This document shows positions 1-9,978 of a stretch of 64,000 bases of DNA, piece by piece. The first letter of the stretch is position 1. Each line of letters starts with the position of its first letter. The translations under genes were made by a program, and so were the position numbers. This DNA is from Amyelois transitella. Taxonomy: Eukaryota > Arthropoda > Insecta > Lepidoptera > Pyralidae. The notes beneath the pieces are model-generated. The model had not been told where the DNA came from and made no database searches. It saw only the letters and a program-made list of their open reading frames with translations. The DNA lies in assembly GCF_032362555.1 (NCBI RefSeq), contig NC_083506.1:6433501-6497500 (forward strand). Reading direction: 5' to 3'.

Positions 1-329
1 TTTAAATATTTCAAGAAAATTTCAAGTAGGTAGTTAACATACCATATCAGAAAATTTCATGCCAATTTATTAAAAATGTCATGCAAACAAAATCTGTAGT
101 ACAATCATAATCCCATATCTACTGCCCTTCACATCCAAGAGAGAGAGAGAGATAAAAATATTTTACCAATAAATTATAATTTTTCCCCAAAATCTGTAAA
201 ATAAATCATGCCTCAGTACTCTTACAACTGCTCCCCAAAGATGGTGCTGAATTGTAATAAGGGCAAAACCACGGGTACTAGCTATACATATAGAAGCAAC
301 ATGAAACATATGGTAAATATAATTTTCAG

Positions 330-3300
330 CAACCTGAAGAAGAGGAGGCTGAAGAGATAACAAAGCGGTCTGTAGGTGCAGCTATTGCCCCACCTCCTTC
401 ACTTACGGTGGAGTCAGCCTCCCCCCCTCCGCCTCCTCCCGTAGTACCTGTTCCCACTCCCTCTCCAGGGTTCTCATTAGGAGGATACGGAGCAAGTTCT
501 GTTGCAGCAAAAATAATGGCCAAATATGGTTTCAAGGCAAGTTATAAAATCAGCTGTTATTATCAAAATATTTAAACGCCTATGAAAGCTATGCATTTGC
601 ACATGAATCTTCAACAGGTGTTCTAAAATTATCAAACTTGTTTTTTATATACATTGGTGGGTAGGCAAAACATTTGTAGACGACATTTCTTGGGAATAGT
701 ATAACAGTTATATCTTTATTGTTTTTAAGTTATTTCAGGCTTACAATAATGATAAAAAATTATGTTATTGAAATTGACTTTATGGGAATCAAAGTTTCTA
801 GCATGTGACTAATATAGTATATTAATATATAATATAATCATAATCATTAGATTATGACAAATGAAATTATGAGACACATGTTATGCCTGTTGACCATTAT
901 AGCTGATGAATTTATAGCAAATTAAATTCTGGCAAGTTGGTGTAATAATACTCTTCTAATAAAAATAGTACTTTTTTGTTTTTATATTCATAAAAATGTT
1001 GTTTAATGTTGCTGGTATTATAGGAAGGCCAAGGCTTGGGGAAAAAAGAACAGGGTATGTCAGTGGCTTTACAAGTGGAAAAGACTTCGAAACGAGGGGG
1101 CAGAATTATACATGAAAAGGATGGTAATGTGATGCAGCCTCCTGCATTTGCTGTACCAGCACCACCAGGACCAGGTTTAATTTATTTACTGTTGATATCA
1201 TACATGGCACACATGGTTTGTTATACTTAGCACAAATTTACATATGTTTAAAAATTTGATTTTTCAACTACTTTTATATATATATATATATATATCAATA
1301 CATATTATCAATAAGTATATATTTATAAAAGGCATACATATATCATCACTTTTTATCCCTAATGGGGTAGACAGAACCAAGTCGTGAAAAGACTGAAAAG
1401 CCTCATTCAGTTATGTAAATTAGTATTATTAAAAGTAAAGAAAAACATACTGTGTGCCAGCTGCTTACTTTGGCCTTGGGTCATGTGGGTTTCACCTGGA
1501 GGTGAGGCGAGGAGGTTTCGCCTGGGGTGTTTCTTGGACCATGATCCTAGATTGGCATTGGATCCTGAATGATTTTATAAACAGTGGTCAATGGTCCCAA
1601 CCCAATTAAAATGCTTGATGCACATGAAAACACAAATTTAATTCCTACCACAGCCACGTATCAATGACTCTCTTCTACATACATACATACATAAAATCAC
1701 GCCTCTTTCCCGGAGGGGTAGGCAGAGACTACCTCTTTCCACTTGCCACGATCTCTGCATACTTCTTTCGCTTCGTCCACATTCATAACTCTCTTCATAC
1801 AAGCTCGGCGGTTTCGGGTACTTTTGACCTGACCCTTTACCAGGACGTCCTTAATTTGATCAAGATACGTTCGTCTAGGTCTTCCCACTCCGACCTTTCC
1901 CTCCACACTCTCCTTGTATATCTGCTTAGTCAACCTGCTTTCATTCATCCTCTCCACATGACCGAACCATCTTAACATACCCTTTTCTATTCCTGTAACT
2001 ACATCTTCTTTCACATCACAACATTCCCTTATCACGCTGTTCCTTATCCTGTCACTCAATTTCACACCCATCATACTCCTTAACGCTCTCATTTCCACTG
2101 CATTTATTCTGCCTTCATGCTTCTTTTGCCATACCCAACTTTCACTCCCATACATTAATGTCGGGACCAACACGCCCCTGTGCACAGCCAGTCGAGCCTT
2201 TTTGGATAGTTTCTGACTGCTCATAAAGGCATGCAAAGCTCCATTCACCATGTTCCCCGCGTTCACTCTCCTTTCAATATCACTATCATACTTGCCATCT
2301 GATGTAAACTTTGATCCTAGATATACAAACTCCTTCACTTGCTCCACTTTTTCTCCTCCAATCAAAATATTACATGCTGTCATTTCTTTCTCCATTTCAA
2401 AAACCAGTGTTTTAGTTTTACTTACGTTCACTTTCATTCCTTTCTCTTTTAAAGCTTCATGCATACAGTTTACCATCTCCTGTAACTCCTCCGCCGATGA
2501 CGCCAGCATAACCTGATCGCCGGCATAGAGCAGACATTTGACGAGTAACTCATTCATCCTTAATCCACTTTTAGACTCTTTCAAATCTGTCAAACAGCTA
2601 TCCATAAATAGGTTGAACAGCCACGGTGACGCAACACATCCTTGCCTAACGCCTTTCTCAATCTTAAACCACTCAGTGTGCGCTCCGTTTATCCTGACAC
2701 AAGCACTCGAATCCTCATATAAGGATTTCAGTGCTCGTATTAAGAGACTGCTCACCCCATGCATAGAAAGTGCTGACCACAATTCATTCCTCTCAACTCT
2801 GTCATAGGCCTTTCCCAGATCTACGAATGTGCAATAGACTTTTTGACTCTTGGCCAAAAACTTTTCGGCTATGCACCGCAAGGAAAAGACCTGATCAGTA
2901 CATCCCATTCCCTTTCGAAATCCCGCTTGAGCATCCCATATTTTGTCATCAGTTTCATTCCTGACTCTATTAATCAATACCTTAGCATACAATTTGCCGA
3001 CGACGCTAAGCAGGCTTATACCACGATAATTTTTGCAGTCCAGCTGTGACCCTTTTCCTTTGTAAAGTGGCACGATAACAGCCTTACACAATTTCGAACA
3101 TTTCAATTTCGCCTTCCATCTCATTCTCTTTTTCTTCGCTATAGCAGAAATCTTTCTTATTTCCTTCCTTTTTTTCAAATAAACTTTCAAAATAGTCCTT
3201 CCATATCTTTAGTACACATTCTTCTCCTTTCACAACGCTACCATCCTGGCATCTGATCCTAGTCAGCTCTCTGGTTATAGTATTTCCTCGGGCTGACCTT

Positions 3301-5003
3301 ACGGATTTCCAGAATACTTTCAGATTTGACTGAAAGTCTTCTGATAGCCTTTTATCAAAATCCTCTTTATACTCTTCTTTCTTTCTAATCACAGCTTTCT
3401 TAACCAAATCTTTCATTTTCTTATATTCCTTACGTGCTTCATTCACATCTTCATCTATAACCTCTTGCATTCTTAAGTTAGCTTTTGCTGCTAACAAATC
3501 CAGCCAAGCTTTCTTCTTTAATCGCAGACCAATACGCCGTGTAAGGGCCGTGCTGCGTCGCGTCGCATCCTTTCCGCTTCGTTTCATTCACGCACAACAC
3601 ATCCAAACGTCTTTCATCCATCATCTGGCATACTTCCTCAATCTTATCCTTCATTCTTCCTCTTACATTCATCGTCGCAAAGCGGCTTTCAGCAGACCGC
3701 ATACCGCTCCCGCCGGGAACGAGACGTGATGGGGTGCGGACACCATCGCCGCCATTTATATGCTTTTTAAGGTTCATAATGCGATTCCCACGAGACGCTA
3801 GGGAAAAATTTTGTCCGCCCCAGCAGAGCCCCGCATGCCAGGGTAAGGCTAGCCATTACCTGGGGGTCGCCCAACCCCATGGCGGAAGTGGCACGCTCGA
3901 GACTAGGCTCGCCCCTAGCAATGCATCCATCGGCGCGGCAGACCTTAGATTGGCAGGGATTTACATTAAAGAGGAATCCCAAGTATATCCCTTAGTCGGC
4001 TCTTACGACATCCGTGGGAAAGAGATGGAGTGGTCCTATTCTTTTGTAATGGTGCCGGGAACCACACGGCAGCGACTCTCTTCTGAGTGATAATTATCCA
4101 ATATGGGTTTGGTTGCTCAAAGGTTGAGGTTCTATAAACAAGTTAAACTATTTCAATAGTTGCAAAGGGTTTAGGGGTCAGATGGAGTAGCTGCCATCCA
4201 CGGTCACATGTGGCCATTGTCTGTTTACCCCGAGAGGGATACTGATATTGTGCATCTGTAACATTATATAATTGGAATAACTGCCGTATGCTGCCAGTGT
4301 TTTCTAATGTATCTGTTTTGTTACAGATTCTCCTAATTCTTCTAGTCAAGCTAAACAAGAACCTTCTATAACAGAGATAATGAAGTCTCCAAGTAAAGTA
4401 GTATTATTGAGGGTAAATATCTTAATATCTGTTTATAACTTTTCTAATTACATACGAGTACACCCATTTTCCTGGCCGTTTTTATAATATGCAATTGTGT
4501 TTATATAATTAATGGGAAAGGTGTCGGTTTGTATTTATGTATTTTTGTTACTCTTTCAAGTAAAATCTACCCACCAAACGAATTTAGATGATACTGATCA
4601 GAAAAAATTGTTTATACATTCGATTGTTTTTATTTATCTATTCTACATATTCTACATGTAAGTACTTGGGTAATAGATAAATGTATTGTGTTATAATTAT
4701 ATAATTTATTTAATTTAAATTTGTTTTTAGAATATGGTTGGACCAGGAGATGTTGATGAAGAATTGGAGCCAGAAGTTAAAGATGAATGTAACACAAAAT
4801 ATGGCGATGTTATCAAAGTTTTGATTTTTGAATTGCCTAATGCCCCTGCTGATGAAGCAGTCAGAATATTTGTGGAGTTCAAGCGTATAGAGAGTGCTAT
4901 AAAAGCAGTGGTTGATTTGAATGGAAGATTTTTTGGTGGCAGACAAGTCAAGGCTGGTTTTTATGATGTAGAGAAATTTAATATGTTAAAGCTGACTGAA
5001 TAA
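330..5003 (+). CDS. Spf45: Splicing factor 45 (SPF45/RBM17), 3' four exons
   Basis: Nuclear splicing factor that helps choose 3' splice sites and binds U2AF/SF1-type ligand motifs. Exons seen: 330-536, 1024-1174, 4327-4412 and 4731-5003, giving about 238 residues that join in frame (phases 0, 1, 0); the N-terminal exons lie left of the window. The first exon encodes an acidic then proline-rich stretch and the start of the G-patch (AAKIMAKYGFK), continued in exon two (EGQGLGKKEQGMS). The last exon is an RRM of the UHM type, with the DEAVRIFVEF core and the GRFFGGR motif that in this family replaces an RNA-binding surface and grips tryptophan ligands. The first intron in view has a GC donor. 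The stop codon lies inside an AATAAA at 4999-5004; another AATAAA is at 5451. A LINE sits antisense in the third intron. Identification is strong. Confidence 0.95.
1175..1676. other. SPF45 intron, left part
   Basis: Intron sequence between the second and third SPF45 exons in view. It holds a (TA)n run at about 1275-1294, a degenerate piece of the short RTE-related repeat at about 1331-1413, and a GC-richer stretch at 1490-1545 with partly self-complementary GGTG/CACC words. No exon signal was seen. Confidence 0.6.
1331..1413 (+). repeat. Degenerate fragment of the short RTE-related repeat
   Basis: Matches the tail half of the short interspersed family (TTTATCCCTAATGGGGTAGA, then GAAAAGACTGAAAAGCC) with several changes. 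It has no head, no clear target duplication, and lies in an SPF45 intron. An old copy. Confidence 0.6.
1697..3777 (-). pseudogene. RTE LINE pol remnant (endonuclease start, linker, reverse transcriptase)
   Basis: Read on the minus strand, three segments in shifted frames match one LINE polyprotein. Around 3777-3600 is the start of an AP-type endonuclease (FATMNVRGRMKDKIEEVCQM, then VLCVNETKR), cut off after about 40 residues. Around 3587-3090 is the charged linker before reverse transcriptase. From about 3090 to 1697 runs reverse transcriptase from PLYKGKGSQLDCKNYRGISL through GVRQGCVASPWLFN, followed by the C-terminal WFGHVERM and VGVGRPRR region. The region normally preceding PLYKGKG is missing. 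The catalytic box reads YAGD at 2516-2527 where the family has YADD, so a metal-binding aspartate is lost through one GAC-to-GGC type change. The copy is inactive. Confidence 0.9.
3780..4073 (-). repeat. RTE 5' untranslated head, shared with the short repeat family
   Basis: The non-coding head of the LINE. Its outer ~110 bases (about 3965-4073) are closely similar to the head of the short repeats at 7365-7618 and 55239-55529: TCCCTTAGTCG, GGGAAAGAGATGGAGTGGTC, then GGTGCCGGGAACCACACGGC. The inner GC-rich part (3790-3950) is not found in the short copies. Confidence 0.8.
4085..4326. other. SPF45 intron, right part
   Basis: Unique-looking intron sequence ending in the polypyrimidine-poor acceptor TTTTGTTACAG at 4326. 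No other feature was seen. Confidence 0.6.
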
Positions 5004-5779
5004 ATCAAAGATTTAAATATGCATGTAATTATTTCAATAGGTAATAGCGAAACACCCAATGATACAGATATGTACCTTTTTTATCAATCAATCAAGGCTC
5101 TAGGTTATGTGTCCTTAGAGTCTAGTAGTCAATAGTCTTACTTGTAATCGAAGTAAGTAGGAATTATGGATTCGTACATATTAATATCTAACCTAAAAGA
5201 AAATAGTTGAAACAATAATACCTTAGTACCCTCAAAGTATGTAATTACATATACCTACATATACTTAAAGTTACGTCTTCATCTATAGAGGCAACAGTCT
5301 TCAAAAGACTGAAAGGCCACATTCAGTTTCAGAGCCATAAGATGGAATTAGTAAAACGAAACCTTTATTACGGGCCACCAGGGGCACAACCGATTAAGGC
5401 TGTTCCAGACCTAGCTAGCGAAGCTTCATGGGCACGACAATGAAGAAAATAATAAAAAAAGAAGGAATGACAATGACAGACAGATCTGTCATGGTTGACC
5501 GTCATAAATCAATCAGTGCAGTGATGGAATGGAAGTAGAATGATTTTGGAAACATTTATTTAGCTAAGATTTAGGTCCTAGGTATTGGAGTTCCAATTTT
5601 TGAGAGATATGTTACTCGTTATGTAAAATAACTAATAAATATTTAGGTGGTTCTCTTTTCAATACATCTAACATAAGAATTTATGATACCTAGTTAGTAA
5701 TTTAGGTGTTTGGATAAGGCAATATAAATTCAATATTTTTCGTTCTGTCTACTAAAATATAAGGATTTTGTGAATTAAA
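5004..5779. other. Intergenic interval SPF45-GILT
   Basis: This 776-bp gap between two same-strand genes must hold the SPF45 3' end and the GILT promoter. AATAAA occurs at 4999 and 5451. A degenerate short-repeat copy lies at about 5255-5355. No clear TATA box was seen upstream of 5780. Confidence 0.6.
5255..5355 (+). repeat. Degenerate short RTE-related repeat
   Basis: The core GGCAACAGTCTTCAAAAGAC followed by GAAAGGCCACATTCAGTTTC matches the tail half of the family. The head half is replaced by unrelated sequence. No target duplication was found. Confidence 0.6.
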
Positions 5780-7242
5780 ATGGCATTTTATTCTTGTAAC
5801 CGGTATAGGATAGTTGTTTTAGTGCTAGTAGCACTTATTTTGTGGCAGTTTTTCCGCTTATTACCACAGAAGGCTACTGATATAATTGAGGTAAGCACAT
5901 GTTATTCAACAATTATTCTTGAATAATAGGAAATTGTATTATAGAACGTACCTAGTATGGCTGCAGTCTTATTCGGTGGTTTATATTAAACAAGTGTTAT
6001 TTACAACTCTTTAAATAGTTTAACTTGTTAATAAGGTTCATCAACTACTGATTATTTTCCAGTAAAGGAGATCAGCAGAGAAAATGTATCAATGGAATAT
6101 ACCTAGCTAATACAATGCTGTGCAGTAAATCTGATACTGAAAAACTGTTTTAATTCATCTATTGTTACAAATATTCAATGGAAAACAATATATTTTTTTT
6201 GTGGTTTTATTCCTTTTCTACAATTAAAATGAAAATTATATTTCAGACTGATATAGAAAAGCTAGAAGATGACAAGTATAATAAACATAAACAAGATAAG
6301 GTGAAAGTAAGAGTTTACTATGAGGCACTGTGTCCAGACTCTAAGCACTTCTTTGTTCGGCACCTAAGACCTGTGACTGAGAAACTATCTGAATTCTTGG
6401 AAATTGCTTTAGTTCCCTATGGCAAAGCTACAGTAAGTATTTAAAGATAGTGTTAATTTATATTGAAGGCAACATTTCCTTTAAATTTATATGTAACATT
6501 TTTGTTTTTACTAGCTTTTCCCACTTAAATCTAATTAAATTATGTAATAGTATGTACCTAAATTTAACGAATTATTGTATCTCTATACATACAAAATTCA
6601 TTTAACATATTAACTTGTACGTATTTAAATCAATACTCAGTCAAACTAATTTAGTTATGAATCTTATCAGTTCCCACTTCTTGGAATCATAACAATTGTT
6701 TATGAATACAGATTTAACATTACAATGTAATCATAAATGTATTTATAGACCAGAGAAGAAAAGGGTCATTACATCTTCCAATGTCAACATGGGGAGGAGG
6801 AATGTTATGCAAACAAAATTCACGCCTGTGTAATTGAGGCAGTGAACATGACTACAGGTGTTCAGGTCACCGAGTGTATGATATTTGACAATTTGGATGC
6901 TGATGCGGCACTTGACAGGGTAAGTATCAAAAATGTTAATAATTTGCATACTGAGATTTGTAAATTTTTATCATAGTGTCTCATCAATGTAATCTCATCA
7001 ATTTGTTTCAGTGTGCAAGCCAGTTTAAAATTGACCCAGATCCTATCAGTGATTGTGCTACTGGTGAACGTGGAGCAGCATTATTGAAGAAACATGGTGA
7101 TGACACCCACACCATTAATCCTACATTTATACCAACTATTACATTAAATGGATCAAAAGATAATCAAGCGGCCATACTTAAGAACTTTCTGCTGGAAGTA
7201 TGTAAATTAATTGACATGCCTTTACCTCCCCCTTGCTTGTGA
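5780..7242 (+). CDS. GILT: GILT-family thiol reductase (complete, four exons)
   Basis: Gamma-interferon-inducible lysosomal thiol reductase family; in insects linked to lysosomal disulphide reduction and immunity. Exons 5780-5890, 6247-6432, 6749-6919 and 7012-7242 all join at phase 0 and give 232 residues. Residues 8-27 are hydrophobic after a basic start (RYRIVVLVLVALILW), which fits a signal peptide or signal anchor. The active site is CPDS at residues 66-69, not the CXXC of vertebrate enzymes; CXXS forms are known in insect GILTs. The family signature CQHGEEECYANKIHAC spans about residues 111-126. The C-terminal exon keeps the conserved cysteines and FIPTITLNG, ending in PPPCL. The start at 5780 is the only ATG that gives the leader and reaches the first donor in frame. 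It is a separate gene from SPF45, same strand. Confidence 0.92.
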
Positions 7243-7353
7243 CAAATTATTAATGGGGAATCAAATAAGCATTCATATATTTTGTGAAAAGGTAATATTA
7301 CTTGGACAATCACATACCGTAGTTCTAAAGTCACAATGACACAATTACTTAGC

Positions 7354-7629
7354 TCAAATTATATACATACATATGTACATATGATCATGTCTATATCCCC
7401 TTGGAGTAGACAGAGGCAACAGTCTTGAAAAGTCTGAATGCCCATGTTCAGCTATTTGGCTTAATGATAGAATTAATATTCAAATAGTTACAGCCCATCG
7501 CCTAAAAAAGAATCCTAAGTTTGTAAGCCTATCCCTTAGTCGCCTTTTACGGCATCCATGGGAAAGAGATGGAGTGGTCCTATCCTTTTTTGTATTGGTG
7601 CTGGGAACCACAGGGCAATCAAATTATAT
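7354..7629 (+). mobile_element. Short RTE-related repeat, near-complete copy with target duplication
   Basis: The element at 7365-7618 is flanked by the 11-bp duplication TCAAATTATAT (7354-7364 and 7619-7629). In this orientation the ATAC/ATG-rich 3' tail comes first and the head (GGAACCACAGGGCA) last. It shares the head with the RTE LINE at 3965-4073 and the tail with the LINE 3' end. Confidence 0.9.
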
Positions 7630-7751
7630 TTTAAGTTTAAATGTCCCTTTCTTTTAGCAATTTTTTTTCAATATTTATTTGAGTCATACTTGCTCAAAGC
7701 AATATATTCTCAGCAAATCATATGATAAAATATGTGTATAAAATTTTATAG

Positions 7752-7991
7752 TCACGAAATTTAGGTCACAAGATTTCTTTTGAAGAGGCTTCGTTGAATA
7801 TTATTAAGATGTGTTATATTCGCGGTAAGTCAGTTATGGAATCCTGGGTTAATTCCCTAGGAATTCACGCGTTTAAAAAGTTCATAAACAATAAAAAAAT
7901 ACAACATATTCATACAAAAAAAGCAATTGATAACAAGTCTAAATCAGAATTTTATATGTTTTTATTGAAGTCAATGAAAAAAACTTATTAA
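7752..7991 (+). CDS. Hypothetical ORF, possible 3' exon (80 codons)
   Basis: An open frame of 79 codons plus stop runs from directly after a splice-acceptor-like TTTTATAG (ending 7751) to TAA at 7989-7991. There is no ATG near its 5' edge; the first internal ATG is at about 7809, so if real it is a terminal exon joined to something upstream. The product is basic and lysine-rich, with a mixed helical-looking part (FEEASLNIIKMCYIRGKSV, WVNSLGIHAFKKF) and a lysine/histidine-rich end. I do not recognise a domain. It lies 510 bp after the GILT stop with a repeat between. It could be an alternative 3' exon, the edge of an old transposase, or chance in AT-rich DNA. Confidence 0.25.
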   Translation, partial: SRNLGHKISFEEASLNIIKMCYIRGKSVMESWVNSLGIHAFKKFINNKKIQHIHTKKAIDNKSKSEFYMFLLKSMKKTY

Positions 7992-8881
7992 AAAAGACTT
8001 AAAAAAGAACATTTTTGTTGGTTGTGTATATTTTTTTTATATGTATATTTAGAACAAAATTAAGTAAGTATTATATAAACAGTATTATGTACAAATTCAC
8101 TTTGTTCAAAGATTAAGTGGTTACTTTTATCACATAAGTCACATAAAATTAAAATTAATGTAATATTATTAGGTAAAATTTAAGTATTAAGCTATGGAGC
8201 GCACAATCAAGCACTTTGTATTAAAGTGTATTTTGCAGGCAATATTAATACAAATTCCGATAAAATCGATCACGTTTGATTATACCAATGAATAGATCAC
8301 GCACCGTTTTTATTGATAACTATAATATTAAAGGGGTTCATTTTAAAACATAGTTCTCGATTGATAACTAAAGACTGTTAATAATATCTACAATATTAGT
8401 GCTGAATATCTAATTGTGTAATTAAAGTACTAACTTATAATAAAAAGTAATACTAATAATTTGAAATGAGGCAGCAAGTACTTCCAGTTATACAATTTTT
8501 TATTCATCTATAGGACATGTGTTGTTACTGAAATACTGTTATTATGTGACCAACCTGTATATTTAAAACATCGCACTTAAACAATTATGTAAGGGATATA
8601 TGTGTATGCTATTTTCTTGCCAAATAAAAGATAAAATGGACACAATTACTTTTATTGAAACCAATTTGGTCATATCTTGATTTAGTGATTCAAATGTATG
8701 AAGATATTGGCATCTATTGTGTAGGAAAATATACAGTTGAGAGATACTTAGACTTACGAAATTACTAGTGTAGTGAAAGGAGGTGACTATTTAGTCTATA
8801 ATATATATAATATACTTACGCTACACTAAGGTTCAGTACTACACTACACTAGACCACATTAACGTATTCGGTGACGCGTCT
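7992..8881. other. Intergenic, no gene seen
   Basis: AT-rich unique-looking sequence. AATAAA at about 8622 could serve as a poly(A) signal for an upstream plus-strand transcript. Nothing else is supported. Confidence 0.5.
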
Positions 8882-9268
8882 TGTAATTGATATTGTTGGC
8901 GTAGCGTGATAAGGGAATGTGATGTGAAAGAAGATGTAGTAACAGAAATAGAAAAGGGTATCTATGTTAAGATGGTTTGGTCATGTGGAGAGGATGAATG
9001 AAAGCAGGTTGACTAAGCAGATATACAAGGAGAGTGTGGACGGAAATGTCGAAGTGGGAAGGCCTACACGAATGTATCTTGATCAAAATAAGGACGTCCT
9101 GGCAAAGGGTCAGGTCAAGAGTACCCGAAACCGCCGAGCTTACATGAAGAGAGTTATGAATGTGGATTAAGCGAAGGAAGTGTGCAGAGATCGTGGCAAG
9201 TGGAAGGATTTGGCCTCTGCCTACCCCTCCGGGAAAAAGGCGTGATTTTATGTATGTAGTGTAATTGA
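8882..9268 (+). mobile_element. 5'-truncated RTE LINE copy (3' end only)
   Basis: Plus-strand copy of the 3' end of the same RTE family as 1677-4073. The coding remnant is seen in WFGHVERMNESRLTKQIYKE and the arginine-rich end of the ORF. A TAA at about 9168 and frame breaks upstream show decay. It ends in GGCGTGATTTTATGTATGTA. Likely target duplication TGTAATTGA at 8882-8890 and 9260-9268. About 0.35 kb of element, the ordinary LINE 5' truncation. Confidence 0.85.
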
Positions 9269-9411
9269 ATTAAGACTACTTATTTAAATGTGTCAATTTG
9301 TACAGCATTTAGCATACATTTAAATATCTATTAAATACCAAATTATGTTACAAAGTCTCTTAAGACTAGCCGAAATTTTGAAATTATCATTATGATATTT
9401 TATAGATTGTA

Positions 9412-9978
9412 AATATTTAAATTTACAATCTTCAACAACAACAAGAGCAACCTTCGCACAGCTCCGTCCTGTATGGCAATCACGGAAACTGACAAGGAGA
9501 GTTAAGCTCAAAATATTCCGGTCCAACGTGAAAACCGTTTTGCTGTATGGGTGTGAGACGTGGAAGGTCACTAAAGACATCTCGCACCGTCTCCAAGTCG
9601 TCATTAACCGCTGTCTTCGCCGTATTCTCGGTGTTTACTGGCCTGAGAAAATCTCCAACGTAGACCTGTGGGAACGCTGCGGTGAGACTCCGATCGACCA
9701 GCAGATCAAACGCCGCAAATGGAACTGGATCGGCCACACGCTCCGAAGGGACATACCGAGGCAAGCCCTAGACTGGAATCCCCAAGGAAAGTGTAAACGT
9801 GGCCGCCCTTAACAGACCTGGCGGCGGACAATCATCGCAGAGGAGAAGAATATAGGGAAGACTTGTACCGAAATAAAACGCGAAGCTCAAGACCGAGCGG
9901 AATGGCGACGCACTGTGGATGCCCTCTGCCCCAGCTAGGGGACATAGGACCTTAAGTCAGTAAGTCAAATATTTAAAT
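9412..9978 (+). mobile_element. 5'-truncated non-LTR retrotransposon, second family
   Basis: The insert at 9424-9966 is flanked by a perfect 12-bp duplication, AAATATTTAAAT (9412-9423 and 9967-9978). It carries the C-terminal end of a reverse transcriptase ORF (from about 9434: [55 protein letters not shown]) and ends with repeated AGTAAGTC/AGTCAGT words. This family differs from the RTE copies above. One in-frame TAA at 9811-9813 interrupts an otherwise open frame that continues to TAG near 9937. Confidence 0.88.
9434..9939 (+). pseudogene. Reverse transcriptase C-terminus, one in-frame stop
   Basis: About 168 codons in one frame from 9434, after the lost catalytic core. The single TAA at 9811 sits just after the KCKRGRP motif where relatives have a lysine codon (AAA), so one base change explains it. 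After it the frame continues with a TWRRTII-like segment to QDRAEWRRTVDALCPS and a natural-looking stop. Few other defects, so the insertion is fairly young. Confidence 0.8.

Larger units (their letters stand above)
1666..4084 (-). mobile_element. RTE-type non-LTR retrotransposon with intact ends, internally deleted
   Basis: The element occupies 1677-4073 on the minus strand, inside an SPF45 intron. It is flanked by a perfect 11-bp target duplication, GACTCTCTTCT, at 1666-1676 and 4074-4084. The 3' end is a (TATG)n run typical of RTE-like tails, next to the C-terminal coding sequence. The 5' end begins with the GCCGTGTGGTTCCCGGCAC word at about 4070. About 2.4 kb remains. The coding region lacks most of the endonuclease and the first part of reverse transcriptase, so the copy cannot be autonomous. 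Both ends being present means the deletions arose in or before an otherwise full-length copy, rather than by the usual 5' truncation. Confidence 0.9.

Noticed and set aside
163..535. Minus-strand open frames over the first SPF45 exon
   Set aside because: Low-complexity glycine/proline shadow of the proline-rich plus-strand exon.
1664..2964. Several plus-strand open frames of 64-103 codons
   Set aside because: They lie antisense to the RTE reverse transcriptase and show no family features; they are shadows of that frame.
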